Source of the DNA: Palsa-744 sp963734815
GTDB taxonomy: Bacteria; Actinomycetota; Thermoleophilia; Solirubrobacterales; Solirubrobacteraceae
Reading direction: 5' to 3'
DNA length: 64,000 bases
Assembly (NCBI GenBank): GCA_963734815.1
Contig: CAVTIH010000002.1
Coordinates: 1,674,001-1,738,000 of the forward strand
Below the pieces are notes generated by a model. The model was not told the DNA's origin. It ran no database searches and saw only the letters and a list, made by a program, of their open reading frames with translations. The position numbers were made by a program, and so were the translations under genes. Of this stretch, positions 26,179 to 35,205 are shown piece by piece; within the stretch, counting starts at the first letter, position 1, and each line of letters starts with the position of its first letter.

Positions 26179-27141
26179 ATGAGCGTGAGCACTCCTACTG
26201 CCGTGATCCGCACCGCCGGCCTGACGAAGGTCTACGCAGAGGCCGACTTCGCGGCCGTCGATGGCTTGGACCTGGAGATCCGCGGGGGGGAGATCTTCGG
26301 CCTGCTGGGGCCCAACGGCGCTGGCAAGACGACCACCGCGGGGATGCTCACCACGCGCGTGATCCCCACCGCGGGGACGGCGTGGGTGGGCGCCGTCGAC
26401 GTGATCGCCCACCCCGCGCTCGCCAAGCAGCTGATCGGCGTGGTCTCCCAGCAGAACACGCTGGACCGGCAGCTGACCGTGTGGGAGAACCTGTACTTCC
26501 ACGGGCGCCTGTTTGGGCTGGGCGCGGCCGAGTCGCGGCGCATCTCCGACGAGCTGCTCGAGCAGTTCCACCTCGCGCGCTGGGCGCAGGCGTCGGTGTT
26601 TGCGCTGTCCGGCGGGATGGCGCAGCGGCTGATGGTGGCACGCGCGATCTTCCATCGGCCCGCGGTGCTGTTTATGGACGAGCCCACCTCCGGCCTGGAC
26701 CCGCAGAGTCGCCTGGCGCTGTGGGAGATCCTTGGCGAGCTCAACGCTGCGGGGCAGACGATCATGCTGCTGACCCACTACATGGAGGAGGCCGACCATC
26801 TCTGCCACCGCGTGGCGATCATGGACCACGGCAAGATCCTCGCGCTCGACACGCCAGCGGGGCTCAAGCAGTCGGTGGGGGCCGACACGATCGTGACGGT
26901 GAAGGCGTCCGGCGACGGCGCCGCGCTGGCCGCGACGCTCGAGCGGGAGATCGAGGGGGTGACGCGTGCGCGTGTGATTGACGGCGGCGTGGAGCTGCAC
27001 GTGGAGGGCTCCGAGCGAATCGTGCCGCGGGTCGTGGCGGGCGCCGAGAGCGGGGGCTTCGAGCTCGTCGACCTCTCCGTCGCCGAACCGTCGCTGGAAA
27101 CGGTGTTCATCAACCTCACCGGCAAGGAGCTGCGCGAATGA
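26179..27141 (+). CDS. ABC transporter ATP-binding protein (DrrA-type)
   Basis: This 320-residue ATPase has Walker A GPNGAGKTT, Q-loop VVSQQNTLDRQLTVWENL, signature LSGGMAQRL, Walker B VLFMDEPTSGLD and H-loop LLTHYMEEAD. A C-terminal domain characteristic of the DrrA/DUF4162 group ends VSVAEPSLETVFINLTG-like (here VAEPSLETVFINLTGK). It overlaps the permease gene by ATGA. It probably energises export of a drug, lipid or natural product at the membrane. Confidence 0.95.
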   Translation: MSVSTPTAVIRTAGLTKVYAEADFAAVDGLDLEIRGGEIFGLLGPNGAGKTTTAGMLTTRVIPTAGTAWVGAVDVIAHPALAKQLIGVVSQQNTLDRQLTVWENLYFHGRLFGLGAAESRRISDELLEQFHLARWAQASVFALSGGMAQRLMVARAIFHRPAVLFMDEPTSGLDPQSRLALWEILGELNAAGQTIMLLTHYMEEADHLCHRVAIMDHGKILALDTPAGLKQSVGADTIVTVKASGDGAALAATLEREIEGVTRARVIDGGVELHVEGSERIVPRVVAGAESGGFELVDLSVAEPSLETVFINLTGKELRE

Positions 27142-28076
27142 CCGCTCCCGACACCGCCACCCCGGTAGCGGGCACCGCCGCGGCGAGCACCGACGGCAAG
27201 CGGCCCACGCCCCCGGCCGCGATCGCGCTGACGCCTACGCGCTCCACGTTCGTGGCCAGCCGCACCGCGCTCGGGGCGCTGATCCTGCGCGACCTCACGG
27301 TGCTGCGCAAGAACGTCCCCGAATTCGTCGCCCGCGTGCTGATCCAGCCGTTTTTGCTGGTGTTTGTGTTCCTGTACGTGTTCCCGACGATCGGCCAGGG
27401 GATCGGGGGTGGCGGCCACGGCTCCAGCGCGAGCACCGAGTCGGACTTCGCAACCGTGCTGGTCCCCGGCGTGGTGGCGATCTCGATCATGTTCCAGGGG
27501 ATCCAGGCGGTCGCTCTGCAGATGTCCACCGAGTTCGGCTACACCCGCGAGATCGAGGACCGCGTGCAGGCGCCCTGCCCGATCTGGCTGGTCGCGATCG
27601 CGAAGGTGCTCTCCGGCGCCGTCCAGGGGATGATCGCCGCCGTGATCGTGTTCCCGATCGCCGCGGTGATCCACGCCCCCGGCGTGCACGCCCACCTGTC
27701 GGTGCACTGGTGGATCGTGCTGACGTTGATCCCGCTCGCCTCCGTGGCGATGACCTCGCTGGGCCTGTTGCTCGGCACGACCTTCGAGCCCCGCAACATC
27801 GGCTTGATGTTTGGCTTCGTCGTGCTGCCATTGACGTTCCTCGGCGGCACCTACTACCAGTGGACAAAGCTTGCTCCAGTGGAAGTCGCCGGGATTCACT
27901 GGCTGCAGATCCTGGTGCTGCTCAACCCCCTGATCTACGTCGCCGAGGGGATGCGCGCCGGGCTCACCGAAGCCTCGCACATGCCGCTGTACGTGATCTA
28001 CCCGGTGCTGATCGCCTTCTGCGCGTTCTTCCTCGGCTTGGGACTGCGCAACTTCAGGCGGCGGGTGCTGGTGTAG
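27138..28076 (+). CDS. ABC-2 type permease (DrrB-type)
   Basis: This 312-residue ABC-2 membrane protein has a ~45-residue Pro/Thr-rich cytoplasmic head, then six predicted membrane segments (for example PFLLVFVFLYVFPTI, WIVLTLIPLASVAM, LMFGFVVLPLTFLGG, VLIAFCAFFLGLGL). The family motif region LGGTYYQWTKLAPVEVAG is present. Coupled by ATGA to the ATPase gene, it forms a two-gene exporter. Its 3' end overlaps the convergent M20 gene by 23 bp. Confidence 0.93.
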   Translation: MTAPDTATPVAGTAAASTDGKRPTPPAAIALTPTRSTFVASRTALGALILRDLTVLRKNVPEFVARVLIQPFLLVFVFLYVFPTIGQGIGGGGHGSSASTESDFATVLVPGVVAISIMFQGIQAVALQMSTEFGYTREIEDRVQAPCPIWLVAIAKVLSGAVQGMIAAVIVFPIAAVIHAPGVHAHLSVHWWIVLTLIPLASVAMTSLGLLLGTTFEPRNIGLMFGFVVLPLTFLGGTYYQWTKLAPVEVAGIHWLQILVLLNPLIYVAEGMRAGLTEASHMPLYVIYPVLIAFCAFFLGLGLRNFRRRVLV

Positions 28077-29274
28077 GGATTTTGGGATCGTCCGCGTGCG
28101 TGAGTGCGGCAACGTAGAGCAGTGCTTGCGCCCGCGCGACGGCCCCCACCGCGTTGTCGGGCACCAGCAGCTCGGGGTGGTGCAGCGGCCGGCGCGTGAA
28201 GCCATCGGCGCCGTCGAGGCCGACGAACGCCATCGCGATCGGCGCCAGTGTGGCGAAGAAGGCGAAGTCGTCCGAGCCGCACGAGCGCCACTCCGGGGCG
28301 CGCTCGAAGCCGGTAACCGCCAGCAGTTCTCGTGCCCGTGCGACGATGAGGGGGTCGTTTTCCAGCGGCGGCTCGCCTTCGGTCAGCTGTACCCGCGCGC
28401 GGCAGCCGTGCGCTGCCGCGACACCCGCGGCGACCTCGTCCACCAGCGCGCGCAGCGCCAGCCGGTCCTCGTGGCGGTGGGCGCGCAGCGCGGCTCGGGC
28501 GCGTGCCTGCGCGGGAATCACGTTCTCCGCCCCCCCTCCCTCCAGTACCCCGACTGTGAGGGTCGCCGCGTGCAGGGGGTTGATGCGCCGCCCGACCCGC
28601 GCGTGCAGCGTCACCACGATCTGCGCGAGCGCGAGGATCGGGTCGCGCCCGAGGTGGGGGTAGGCGCCGTGCGTCGGCTCACCCTCGACGACGATCTCCA
28701 CGGCGTCGCACGAGGCGTTGACCGCACCCTCGTCGAGTGCCACCGTGCCCCACCCGAGCTCTGGGTGCACGTGCGCTGCCACAATCGCCGCCGGCGAGTG
28801 CCTCGCGAGTGCCCCCCGCGCCAATTCCTCTGCGCCCGACGGGTAGGCCTCCTCGCTCGGCTGCAACACCGCCAGCAGCGGTGCCGGCAGCTGTTCCTTG
28901 AGCGCGTGCGCCGCGCGTGTCAGCGCCACCAGCGCCGCCATGTGCACGTCGTGCCCGCACGCGTGCATCGCACCGCCTCTGGCGCTGAAGGGCGCGCCCG
29001 TGCGCTCCTCGATCGGCAGCCCGTCGAGCTCGGCGCGTACCGCTACGGGCGCGCCGCTGTCCCGCTCGTGGGCCCCCACCCTGGCGATGCGCCCAGTGCC
29101 GGCGACCGTTGTGCACGGCACCGGCAGCTCCGCTGCCACCGCGTCCGCCGTCCACTCCTCGGTGTGCGCCAGCTCGGGGTGTTCGTGCAGCCGGTGGCGC
29201 AGCTTCACGGCGCGCGGCAGCTCGCGCTCGATGCCCGCCAGCAGCTGTCCCAGCAACTCAGTAGATCGCGGCAT
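28054..29274 (-). CDS. M20-family amidohydrolase
   Basis: A 406-residue metallo-amidohydrolase of the M20D/hippurate hydrolase group. Metal-site motifs are ELDGLPI, HACGHDVHMA, QPSEEAYPSGAEE and AHVHPELGWG; a dimerisation domain occupies about residues 190-300. It would cleave an N-acyl or N-glutamyl amide. ATG 29274 overlaps the end of the ligase gene by 17 bp, so it is the last gene of a three-gene coupled operon. The pairing with a glutamine-synthetase-like ligase suggests that one makes and the other breaks amide bonds of related substrates. Confidence 0.92.
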   Translation of the reverse strand: MPRSTELLGQLLAGIERELPRAVKLRHRLHEHPELAHTEEWTADAVAAELPVPCTTVAGTGRIARVGAHERDSGAPVAVRAELDGLPIEERTGAPFSARGGAMHACGHDVHMAALVALTRAAHALKEQLPAPLLAVLQPSEEAYPSGAEELARGALARHSPAAIVAAHVHPELGWGTVALDEGAVNASCDAVEIVVEGEPTHGAYPHLGRDPILALAQIVVTLHARVGRRINPLHAATLTVGVLEGGGAENVIPAQARARAALRAHRHEDRLALRALVDEVAAGVAAAHGCRARVQLTEGEPPLENDPLIVARARELLAVTGFERAPEWRSCGSDDFAFFATLAPIAMAFVGLDGADGFTRRPLHHPELLVPDNAVGAVARAQALLYVAALTHADDPKIPTPAPAA

Positions 29275-30646
29275 ATCGCTTGCACACCTCGCTGAGGTCC
29301 AGCTCGGCGACCGCCTTCAGCTCCGACTGCTTGATGCCGACGTACGCCTCGTACAGCGTCGTGCCCAGCCACCCGCGCACGACATCGTCCTCGGCGAGCG
29401 CCCGCAACGCATCCTCCAGCGAGGCCGGCTGCGCGCCGACGCCGAAGCGCTCGACCTCGGCGGCATCGAGGTGCGCGGGATCGCGGTCGAGGATCGGTGG
29501 CGGTGCGAGACCCGCCCGCACTCCGTCCAGGCCGGCGCGGACCAGCGCCCCGAGTGCCAGGTGGGGATTGGCGGCGGCGTCGGCGCCGCGGTACTCCAGG
29601 CGCAGCTGCCGAGCAAGATCGGGCGAGGGATTTTGGGAGAGGGAGGGGGAGGGGGAGGGGGAGGGGGAGGATGATGAGGCTCCGACCCTCGCGGCAAGCG
29701 CCACCAGCGGCGGGATGCGCAGCAGCACCTCGCGGTTGCGCTCGCCCACGCACACCGCGCCCGCGCTCCAGCGGTGGGGGGTGAGGCGCGCGGCCGAGAC
29801 GGGGCTTGGAGCGCACAGCGCTGCGAGCGCCCCCGCGTGGCGCAGGATCCCCGCCGCGAAACGGCCGCCCAGCTCGCTCAGGCAGCCGGGGCGCGCCCCG
29901 TCGTAGAGCAAGGGCGCGCCGTCGGCATCGAGCAGGCTGAGGTGGATGTGCACGCCGTTGCCCGGCTGGTCGGGGTGCAGCAGCGGCGTGAAGGTGGCGC
30001 GCAGCCCGCGCCGGCGCGCGACCTCGCGCACCACCTCCCTGAGCACGACGGCGCGGTCAGCGGCCATCATCCCCTCCGCCGCCCCGACGGGGATCTCGAA
30101 CTGGTGGGGGGCGAACTCCGCGAAGATCCGCTCCGGCTGTGCCCCCGCCTCGACCAGCGCGCCCATGGCCTGCGCCGCGAACGGTTCGGCGCGCCGCTGT
30201 GCCTCCAGCGAGAAGGGTGCCGCCGCCGGCCCCGTGCCGAGGAGCTGGAACTCGTGCTCGAAGCTTGCGAGGACCCGTGCGCCGAGCTCTCGCTCGAGCT
30301 CCACGAGCGCGTCGCGCAGAAAGCGCCGCGGGCAGCTATCCCACGGGGCCCCGTCGGTCTCGACGATGTCGCACAGCACCAGCTCTAGCGCGCTGGCGCC
30401 GGTGTCGGTCGACTCCGCCTCGACGCGCACGTGCGTACCTGGATCGGGCAGCAGACGCAGGTCGCCGGTCGAATCGAAGGGCGTGCGCTCGGCCAGCGGA
30501 CCGTGCGGGGTAAGCGAATGGTTGGCGGGCACCCAGCCCACGCCCGCCTGCAGCGTTTGGTCGAGCTCGGTCGAAAGCAGCGAGCGGCCGCGCACGATCC
30601 CGCCAAGGTCGCAGCACACCAAGGCGACCAGCTCGGTCGAGTTCAT
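29258..30646 (-). CDS. Glutamine synthetase-family ligase
   Basis: A 462-residue type I GS-fold protein read from ATG 30646 (ATGA overlap with the upstream gene). Catalytic-domain motifs include EHEFQLL, FAPHQFEI, GNGVHIHLSLL, NREVLLRIPP and RGADAAANPHLALGAL. The substrate loop differs from true GlnA, so a gamma-glutamyl-amine/amino-acid ligase role is more likely. A low-complexity insert (GASSSSPSPSPSPSLSQ) encoded by a GGGGGA microsatellite splits the conserved C-terminal domain just after the NRE motif. This is unusual and could be a surface loop. Confidence 0.88.
   Translation of the reverse strand: MNSTELVALVCCDLGGIVRGRSLLSTELDQTLQAGVGWVPANHSLTPHGPLAERTPFDSTGDLRLLPDPGTHVRVEAESTDTGASALELVLCDIVETDGAPWDSCPRRFLRDALVELERELGARVLASFEHEFQLLGTGPAAAPFSLEAQRRAEPFAAQAMGALVEAGAQPERIFAEFAPHQFEIPVGAAEGMMAADRAVVLREVVREVARRRGLRATFTPLLHPDQPGNGVHIHLSLLDADGAPLLYDGARPGCLSELGGRFAAGILRHAGALAALCAPSPVSAARLTPHRWSAGAVCVGERNREVLLRIPPLVALAARVGASSSSPSPSPSPSLSQNPSPDLARQLRLEYRGADAAANPHLALGALVRAGLDGVRAGLAPPPILDRDPAHLDAAEVERFGVGAQPASLEDALRALAEDDVVRGWLGTTLYEAYVGIKQSELKAVAELDLSEVCKRYAAIY
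29634..29673 (+). repeat. (GGGGGA)n microsatellite, G-quadruplex-prone
   Basis: The plus strand has tandem GGGGGA units preceded by GGGAGAGGGA. Four or more G-tracts in about 35 nt satisfy the G-quadruplex pattern. The repeat is the non-template side of the ligase gene and encodes the Ser-Pro repeat. The unit length is six, so unit gain or loss keeps the reading frame. Confidence 0.9.
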
Positions 30647-31494
30647 CGGGGCGCCTCCCACGTCCCCCCGGCGGGCGCCGTCACCGTGCCGTTGTCCCAG
30701 ATGCCCTCCTGCAACCCCAGCTCGTGCGTACCCACGCGCACCCGTGCGGCGTCGTCGATGGCGAGTACGACCACCACGCCACCGGCCGGTTTGTCGCGTC
30801 GCTCGATCGCCGCGGCGAGCCGCTCGGCCGGCTGTATATGCACGCCGCCGCGGCCCAGCGAGGGGTAGGTGTCGGCGACGCCGTAGAGGGTGCCGCGCGG
30901 GCCCCGCACGCGGCCGAACACGCAGACGAAATGCCCCACGTCCCAGTCGGGCGGCGGGCCGCTCGGCGTGCCCTCGTACAGGTAGTCGAGCAGTTGGTCG
31001 AGGCCCGCCCGCCCGCCCCACAGGTGGTGGGTTGCAAGGTTGGCGATCAGCGTTACCGGGTGATCGAGGCCGGCCACGAGCTCGAACAGGCCGTCGAGCG
31101 TTGCCGCCGTCCACGGGCCGCCGTAGGGGAGCGCCGCGAGCGTCCCACCGGCGAGCCACTCGATCGCGCCCACCACGCCGGCGGCCGTCGTGCCCGACAC
31201 GGCCGCATCGTCGACGAACGGCAGCGCCAGCCGGTAGTCGCGCCGGCCCGCTTCGCTGTGCGGCAGGTGACTGAGGTCCGGCGTCGCGGCGACCACGCTC
31301 CCCGCCGCCAGCCCCACGGCGTCCTGGTCGATCGGCTCACCCGTGAACCGCTCGATGCCGGCTGCGCGCAGCGCCAGCGCGCCGCAGAAGGCCCCGCACA
31401 GGTCATCGCGCTGCGGCAGCTCCCGCGCATGAAACGCCAGCAGCGCCCGCGCGCCGGGCAGGAGCGTCGTCTCGAGTGGGGAGGGCACAGCCAT
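30643..31494 (-). CDS. C39-like (papain-fold) hypothetical protein, 283 aa
   Basis: Read from ATG 31494. It has a cysteine-protease-like layout: Cys33/Cys37 in DLCGAFCGALAL, a conserved Asp in DQDAVGLAAGS, His in DVGHFVCVFG and Asp in GVADTYPSLGRGG. I recall it as a DUF6885-like family linked to GS-type ligases, without proven activity. Its stop overlaps the ligase start (ATGA), so ligase synthesis depends on its translation. It could be a peptidase or acyltransferase acting with the ligase and the M20 hydrolase; that is inference. Confidence 0.65.
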   Translation of the reverse strand: MAVPSPLETTLLPGARALLAFHARELPQRDDLCGAFCGALALRAAGIERFTGEPIDQDAVGLAAGSVVAATPDLSHLPHSEAGRRDYRLALPFVDDAAVSGTTAAGVVGAIEWLAGGTLAALPYGGPWTAATLDGLFELVAGLDHPVTLIANLATHHLWGGRAGLDQLLDYLYEGTPSGPPPDWDVGHFVCVFGRVRGPRGTLYGVADTYPSLGRGGVHIQPAERLAAAIERRDKPAGGVVVVLAIDDAARVRVGTHELGLQEGIWDNGTVTAPAGGTWEAPR

Positions 31495-31587
31495 CGAGCC
31501 AATATACGGCGGCGCCCCGCGGTGCCACACCCGTCGGTGTGTCGCCCGATGGGTGCCACCCGAAACCGGGCCGGCGACGGCGGTCCC

Positions 31588-32289
31588 TTATGCCTGCGCT
31601 GAGGAGGCGGGCAGCGCGAAGGCGCTCTTGCCGTCGCCCTCGCGTTTGACTCGCGCGACCTTGTGCTGCCGCGCGAGTTGGCTGAGGTTGGCGCGAATCT
31701 CAGGAGTGCTCATCGCGGTGACCATCACCAGCTCGCTGATCGTATGCGAGCCGTGCTCGAGCGCCGCGAGGATTGCCTGGCGCACCTCGCTCGGCGAAGC
31801 CGGCTTGCGCTCCAGTTCGGGCTCGGGCTCAAACTCCTCGATGGCCGGCTCCGGGACGGCCGGCGGCGCCTGGACCGCGATGGGCGCGGGTTTGGCCGGC
31901 GCCATGGACAGCGAGGGCAGAGCACTCAGTCCGGGTTGTGTGCGGAGCGAGGGCATCGCGGGCAGAATGCGTGGCATGCGGGGCGCAGGCAGGGTGGGTT
32001 TTGGCTTCGGCGCCTGTGTGACCGACTCGGCTGCGGAGGCCGCCAGGTCGATCACGCCGGCTGCCGAGTGGCGCTGGCCGGTCTCCGATCGGTCGCGCGC
32101 GCGGCGACGCGACGGCGCCGGCCGGGGTGCGGGCTTCGGGGGGGAGTCATCAGTGGGCGCGGCTTCGAAGGAGTCGAGTGCGTCGTTGGCCGCGCGCAGG
32201 CGCTCGTGCTCGTCCAGCAACGGGCGCAGCTCGGCCATGCGCTGCTCGAGTTCGGCGCATATCCGCGCCAGCAGGTCAGTCTCCACCAT
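31588..32289 (-). CDS. Proline-rich protein with C-terminal winged helix
   Basis: A 233-residue protein. The N-terminal ~45 residues form a coiled coil (LARICAELEQRMAELRPLL). The middle (~50-165) is Pro/Ala-rich and disordered. The C-terminal ~65 residues form a winged-helix (EVRQAILAALEHGSHTISEL, then ANLSQLARQHKVARVKREGDG). The layout suits a DNA-binding architectural or regulatory protein. No specific function is known. Confidence 0.75.
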   Translation of the reverse strand: MVETDLLARICAELEQRMAELRPLLDEHERLRAANDALDSFEAAPTDDSPPKPAPRPAPSRRRARDRSETGQRHSAAGVIDLAASAAESVTQAPKPKPTLPAPRMPRILPAMPSLRTQPGLSALPSLSMAPAKPAPIAVQAPPAVPEPAIEEFEPEPELERKPASPSEVRQAILAALEHGSHTISELVMVTAMSTPEIRANLSQLARQHKVARVKREGDGKSAFALPASSAQA

Positions 32290-32371
32290 CGTCCCTTCAG
32301 GCTTGAGATGCTTGATTACACAACTGCACGCGCCAGCATATCCAGCGATTTGAGTCGGCCGAAGGGAGACG

Positions 32372-32632
32372 CTACTCCGCGGGCTCCTCGACGGGCGCGA
32401 CGGCGAACATGACGTGGCGGCGGGCTACCGCGAGGAAGGGGTGATCCTCGGACGGGCCGCCGTCGAGCGGTTCGACCGTCACTTCGGTGAGCGTCAGGAA
32501 GTCGCGCTCGGAGGCGTTGAGCACGTCGGAGACACGGCTGCGGTAGCCATCGCGGGCGAGCGTGAGCGAGCCTTCGATGCGGTGGCGGGCGGTCTCGAGG
32601 CGGATGCGCTCCTGGCGGTGCTCCATGCTCAA
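32372..32632 (-). CDS. Small conserved protein, 86 aa (DUF6812-like)
   Basis: The protein contains RIRLETARHRIEGSLTLARD and a beta-rich stretch (SRVSDVLNASERDFLTLTEV) and ends HVMFAVAPVEE. Two close ATGs (32632 and 32626) are possible. It resembles short actinobacterial proteins grouped as DUF6812; the assignment is from memory of the motif GYRSRVSDVLN. Function unknown. Confidence 0.65.
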   Translation of the reverse strand: MSMEHRQERIRLETARHRIEGSLTLARDGYRSRVSDVLNASERDFLTLTEVTVEPLDGGPSEDHPFLAVARRHVMFAVAPVEEPAE

Positions 32633-32676
32633 AGCTCCTCCCGTGCGATCGGGCCCGCGGCGGGGTCGGCCACGAC

Positions 32677-33699
32677 TCAGCCGCCGATGATGTGCTCGCG
32701 CGAAACCTGGGCGGGCAGCCCGGCGCGGGCGATCGGGGCCAGCGTGCCGTGGGTGCCGGTGGGGCGGTTGCGCTCGTCGCGCACGATGTACAGCGGCCGG
32801 TGCTTGACCTCGTCGTAGATACGCCCGACATACTCGCCGATCACGCCGAGCGCGATCAGCTGGATGCCGCCGAGCAGCAGGATCGCTATCGTCAGCGAGC
32901 CGAAGCCGGGCAGGTAGGAGCCGGCGAAGTGCAGCCCGATCACGACCGGGATCGCGAAGAAGGCGAGGCCGGCGGAGAGCAGCCCGACGTACGTTGCGAG
33001 CTGCAAAGGCACGTGCGAAAACGAGGCGATCGCGTCCAGCGAGAAGCGCAGCATCTTGCGCAGCGTGTACTTCGTCTCGCCCGCGTGGCGGGCATCGCGC
33101 TCATAAGGGACGGCTGTCTGCGTGAAGCCGACCCACACGGTCATGCCGCGCAGGAAGCGTGAGCGCTCGGTCATCGTCAGCAGCGCGTCCAGCGCGCGGC
33201 GGTCGAGCAGGCGGAAGTCGCCGGAGTTGGGCTCGAGGTCGACCTGGGCGAGCTTGTCGAACAGCTTGTAGAACCACGAGGCGCTCGCCAGCTTGAAGGC
33301 GGTCTCGCCCTCGCGCTGCTTACGCACCGCGTAGACCACGTCGGCGCCGGCTTCCCAGCGGGCCACCATCGTGGGGATCAGCTCGGGGGGGTCCTGCAGG
33401 TCGGCGTCGATCATCGCCACCACGTCCCCGACGGCGTGCTCCAGGCCGGCGGTGAGCGCCGCCTGGTGCCCGAAGTTGCGCGAGAGGTGGATGACCCTCA
33501 CGCGCGGATCCTCGGCGGCCATCCGGTCGAGCAGCTCGGGGGTGGCGTCGGAGGAGCCGTCGTTGACCAGCACCAGCTCGAAGGTGTAGTCGGCGACGGC
33601 GGCGCACGCGCGGCGCACAAAGCGCTCGACCAGCTCCTCCTCGTTGTACACGGGGGCGACGACGCTGAGCAGGGTGGGGCTGCGGGGGGTGTCGGGCAT
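32677..33699 (-). CDS. Family 2 glycosyltransferase (GtrB/DPM-like)
   Basis: A 340-residue GT-A enzyme. The N-terminal domain has VVAPVYNEEE, VNDGSSDATPELL and MIDADLQDPPELIP (metal DxD-type). Two C-terminal membrane helices (VGLLSAGLAFFAIPVVIGL and LTIAILLLGGIQLIALGV) match polyprenyl-phosphate glycosyltransferases. It would load a sugar onto polyprenyl phosphate at the inner membrane face. It is divergent from the GtrA-type gene, its usual functional partner. Confidence 0.93.
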   Translation of the reverse strand: MPDTPRSPTLLSVVAPVYNEEELVERFVRRACAAVADYTFELVLVNDGSSDATPELLDRMAAEDPRVRVIHLSRNFGHQAALTAGLEHAVGDVVAMIDADLQDPPELIPTMVARWEAGADVVYAVRKQREGETAFKLASASWFYKLFDKLAQVDLEPNSGDFRLLDRRALDALLTMTERSRFLRGMTVWVGFTQTAVPYERDARHAGETKYTLRKMLRFSLDAIASFSHVPLQLATYVGLLSAGLAFFAIPVVIGLHFAGSYLPGFGSLTIAILLLGGIQLIALGVIGEYVGRIYDEVKHRPLYIVRDERNRPTGTHGTLAPIARAGLPAQVSREHIIGG

Positions 33700-33739
33700 C
33701 GGGGGTGGGAAAACTGCTTAAGTTGCGGAGGTGGGAAGC

Positions 33740-34225
33740 ATGGACGAGACAGTTGACAGAGTAATGGACAGCGCCACGGTAGTGGACGCCCCTAAGGCGA
33801 AGCTCAAGGACGCCCCTGAGGCGAAGCTCAAGCCCGCGCTCGTGATGCAGTTCGTGAAGTTCGGGATCGTGGGGATCTCCAACACGCTGCTGACGCTCGC
33901 GGTGTACACGGCGCTGCTCAAGGGCTTCGACATCTGGTACCTGGCGGCGTCGGCGATCGGCTACGCGGTGGGGATGGTCAACGGCTTCGTGTGGAACAGC
34001 AAATGGACGTTCCGCGGGCACGCGGGGGACGCGCTGACGCCGGTGCGGTGGTTCGTGGTGCAGGGGTGCGGCCTCGTCGCGGATCTGGGCCTGGTCTTCC
34101 TGTTCGTGCAAGAAGTGGGACTGGACAAGCTCCTGGGGCAGGTGTGCACGACGGCGATCGTGACGGTGTTCACGTTCATCGCCAACCGCGCTTGGACCTT
34201 CCGCATGCACCCTGCGGCCGGATAG
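33740..34225 (+). CDS. GtrA-like membrane protein
   Basis: The start ATG 33740 has GGAGG at 33726-33730; GTG 33731 would leave no spacing. The first ~30 residues contain a 24-bp tandem repeat (DAPKAKLK/DAPEAKLK). Four membrane helices follow (FGIVGISNTLLTLAVYTALL, LAASAIGYAVGMVNGFVW, GLVADLGLVFLFV, TAIVTVFTFIANRAWTF), typical of GtrA, which is thought to flip lipid-linked sugars. It pairs with the divergent GT2 gene. Confidence 0.9.
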   Translation: MDETVDRVMDSATVVDAPKAKLKDAPEAKLKPALVMQFVKFGIVGISNTLLTLAVYTALLKGFDIWYLAASAIGYAVGMVNGFVWNSKWTFRGHAGDALTPVRWFVVQGCGLVADLGLVFLFVQEVGLDKLLGQVCTTAIVTVFTFIANRAWTFRMHPAAG

Positions 34226-34309
34226 GCAAGGGGCGTTACCCGGCTCGTCCGCGGGGTGGGCGGCAGACCAGGCACGGGGGGCGTCCTGCCCGCCGCCAAG
34301 CGGGATTCT

Positions 34310-35047
34310 CTACCGCAACACCGCCAACAGCGAAAGCCCTACGGGAATCCGACCGCCGCGCCCGATCGCCGCGGCCTCCAGCTCCAGCGGCCGCTGCAAC
34401 AGCCAGTTCAACGGCGCCGGCGGCACCCACAGGTCGAGGCTCGATTCGGTCGTTCCTCGGTGCAGGCGCTCGAGCGCACGCAGGGCGATCGCGACCGGCA
34501 GCAGCAGCGCGTTGAAGTGGGTGGCGTACTCGCACTCCCAGCCGGCCGCGCGCGCGGTCTGCCGGAGCGTGGCGAGGGAGTAGCGGCGGCAGTGGTGGTT
34601 GACCCGGTCGTGGCCGCTCCACAGCCACTGGTAGGCGGGCACCGTCACCAGCAGCGCCCCGCCGGGCGCCAGCACGCGCCGCAGCTCGCGCAGCGCCCCG
34701 CGGTCGTCGGGCAGGTGCTCGATCACGTCGAGGCACACCGCGAGGTCGAACGAGTGCTCGGCGAACGGCATCTCCATCACCGAGCCTTCGACGACCTCGC
34801 CGACGTGGCGGGCTCGGGCTAGCTCGACGGCGGCCGGTGAGATCTCCACGCCGATCACCCCGCCGCGCCGCGCAAGCTCGACCATGTTGCGCCCACTGCC
34901 GCAGCCGGCGTCGAGGATTCGCGCGCGGGGGGGCAAGCCGAGGCGCGTGATCGTGCGCTCGAGCACCTCACGGCGTCCGCGATACCACCAGTGGCGGTCC
35001 TCCGCCCGGTGGGTCTGCAGCTCGAAGTCGCGGTTCACCGAAAGCAT
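34310..35047 (-). CDS. SAM-dependent methyltransferase, class I
   Basis: Read from ATG 35047 (AGGAAAG just upstream; GTG 35083 is an alternative). The SAM motif is ILDAGCGSGRNMVELA, with the acidic end of strand 2 in GVEISPAAVELA and the motif LAVCLDVIEHLPDDRGAL. The N-terminal stretch HWWYRGRREVLE is typical of methyltransferases next to polyprenyl glycosyltransferases. It probably modifies an envelope sugar or lipid together with the GT2/GtrA pair. Confidence 0.88.
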   Translation of the reverse strand: MLSVNRDFELQTHRAEDRHWWYRGRREVLERTITRLGLPPRARILDAGCGSGRNMVELARRGGVIGVEISPAAVELARARHVGEVVEGSVMEMPFAEHSFDLAVCLDVIEHLPDDRGALRELRRVLAPGGALLVTVPAYQWLWSGHDRVNHHCRRYSLATLRQTARAAGWECEYATHFNALLLPVAIALRALERLHRGTTESSLDLWVPPAPLNWLLQRPLELEAAAIGRGGRIPVGLSLLAVLR

Positions 35048-35205
35048 CTTTCCTAAAACTCGCCTCCTCCTGCGGTGCGCCACTCGATCGCCTCACCGGC
35101 AAACGCACAGCCGACACCCCCTTTTCCCACCATCCACCACGGTCGCCCTCCACCGCACGGAGCGCATCGAGGGGCGATCCTGGCAGCCCAAATCAAACAT
35201 CTGGC

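Noticed and set aside
28096..29295. 399-codon plus-strand frame opposite the M20 gene
   Set aside because: Arg/Val-rich shadow without motifs, while the minus frame has all metal ligands.
29634..29673. Could the GGGGGA array be a CRISPR or iteron set?
   Set aside because: The unit is six bases with no spacers; it is a microsatellite in coding sequence. No CRISPR array was seen anywhere in the window.
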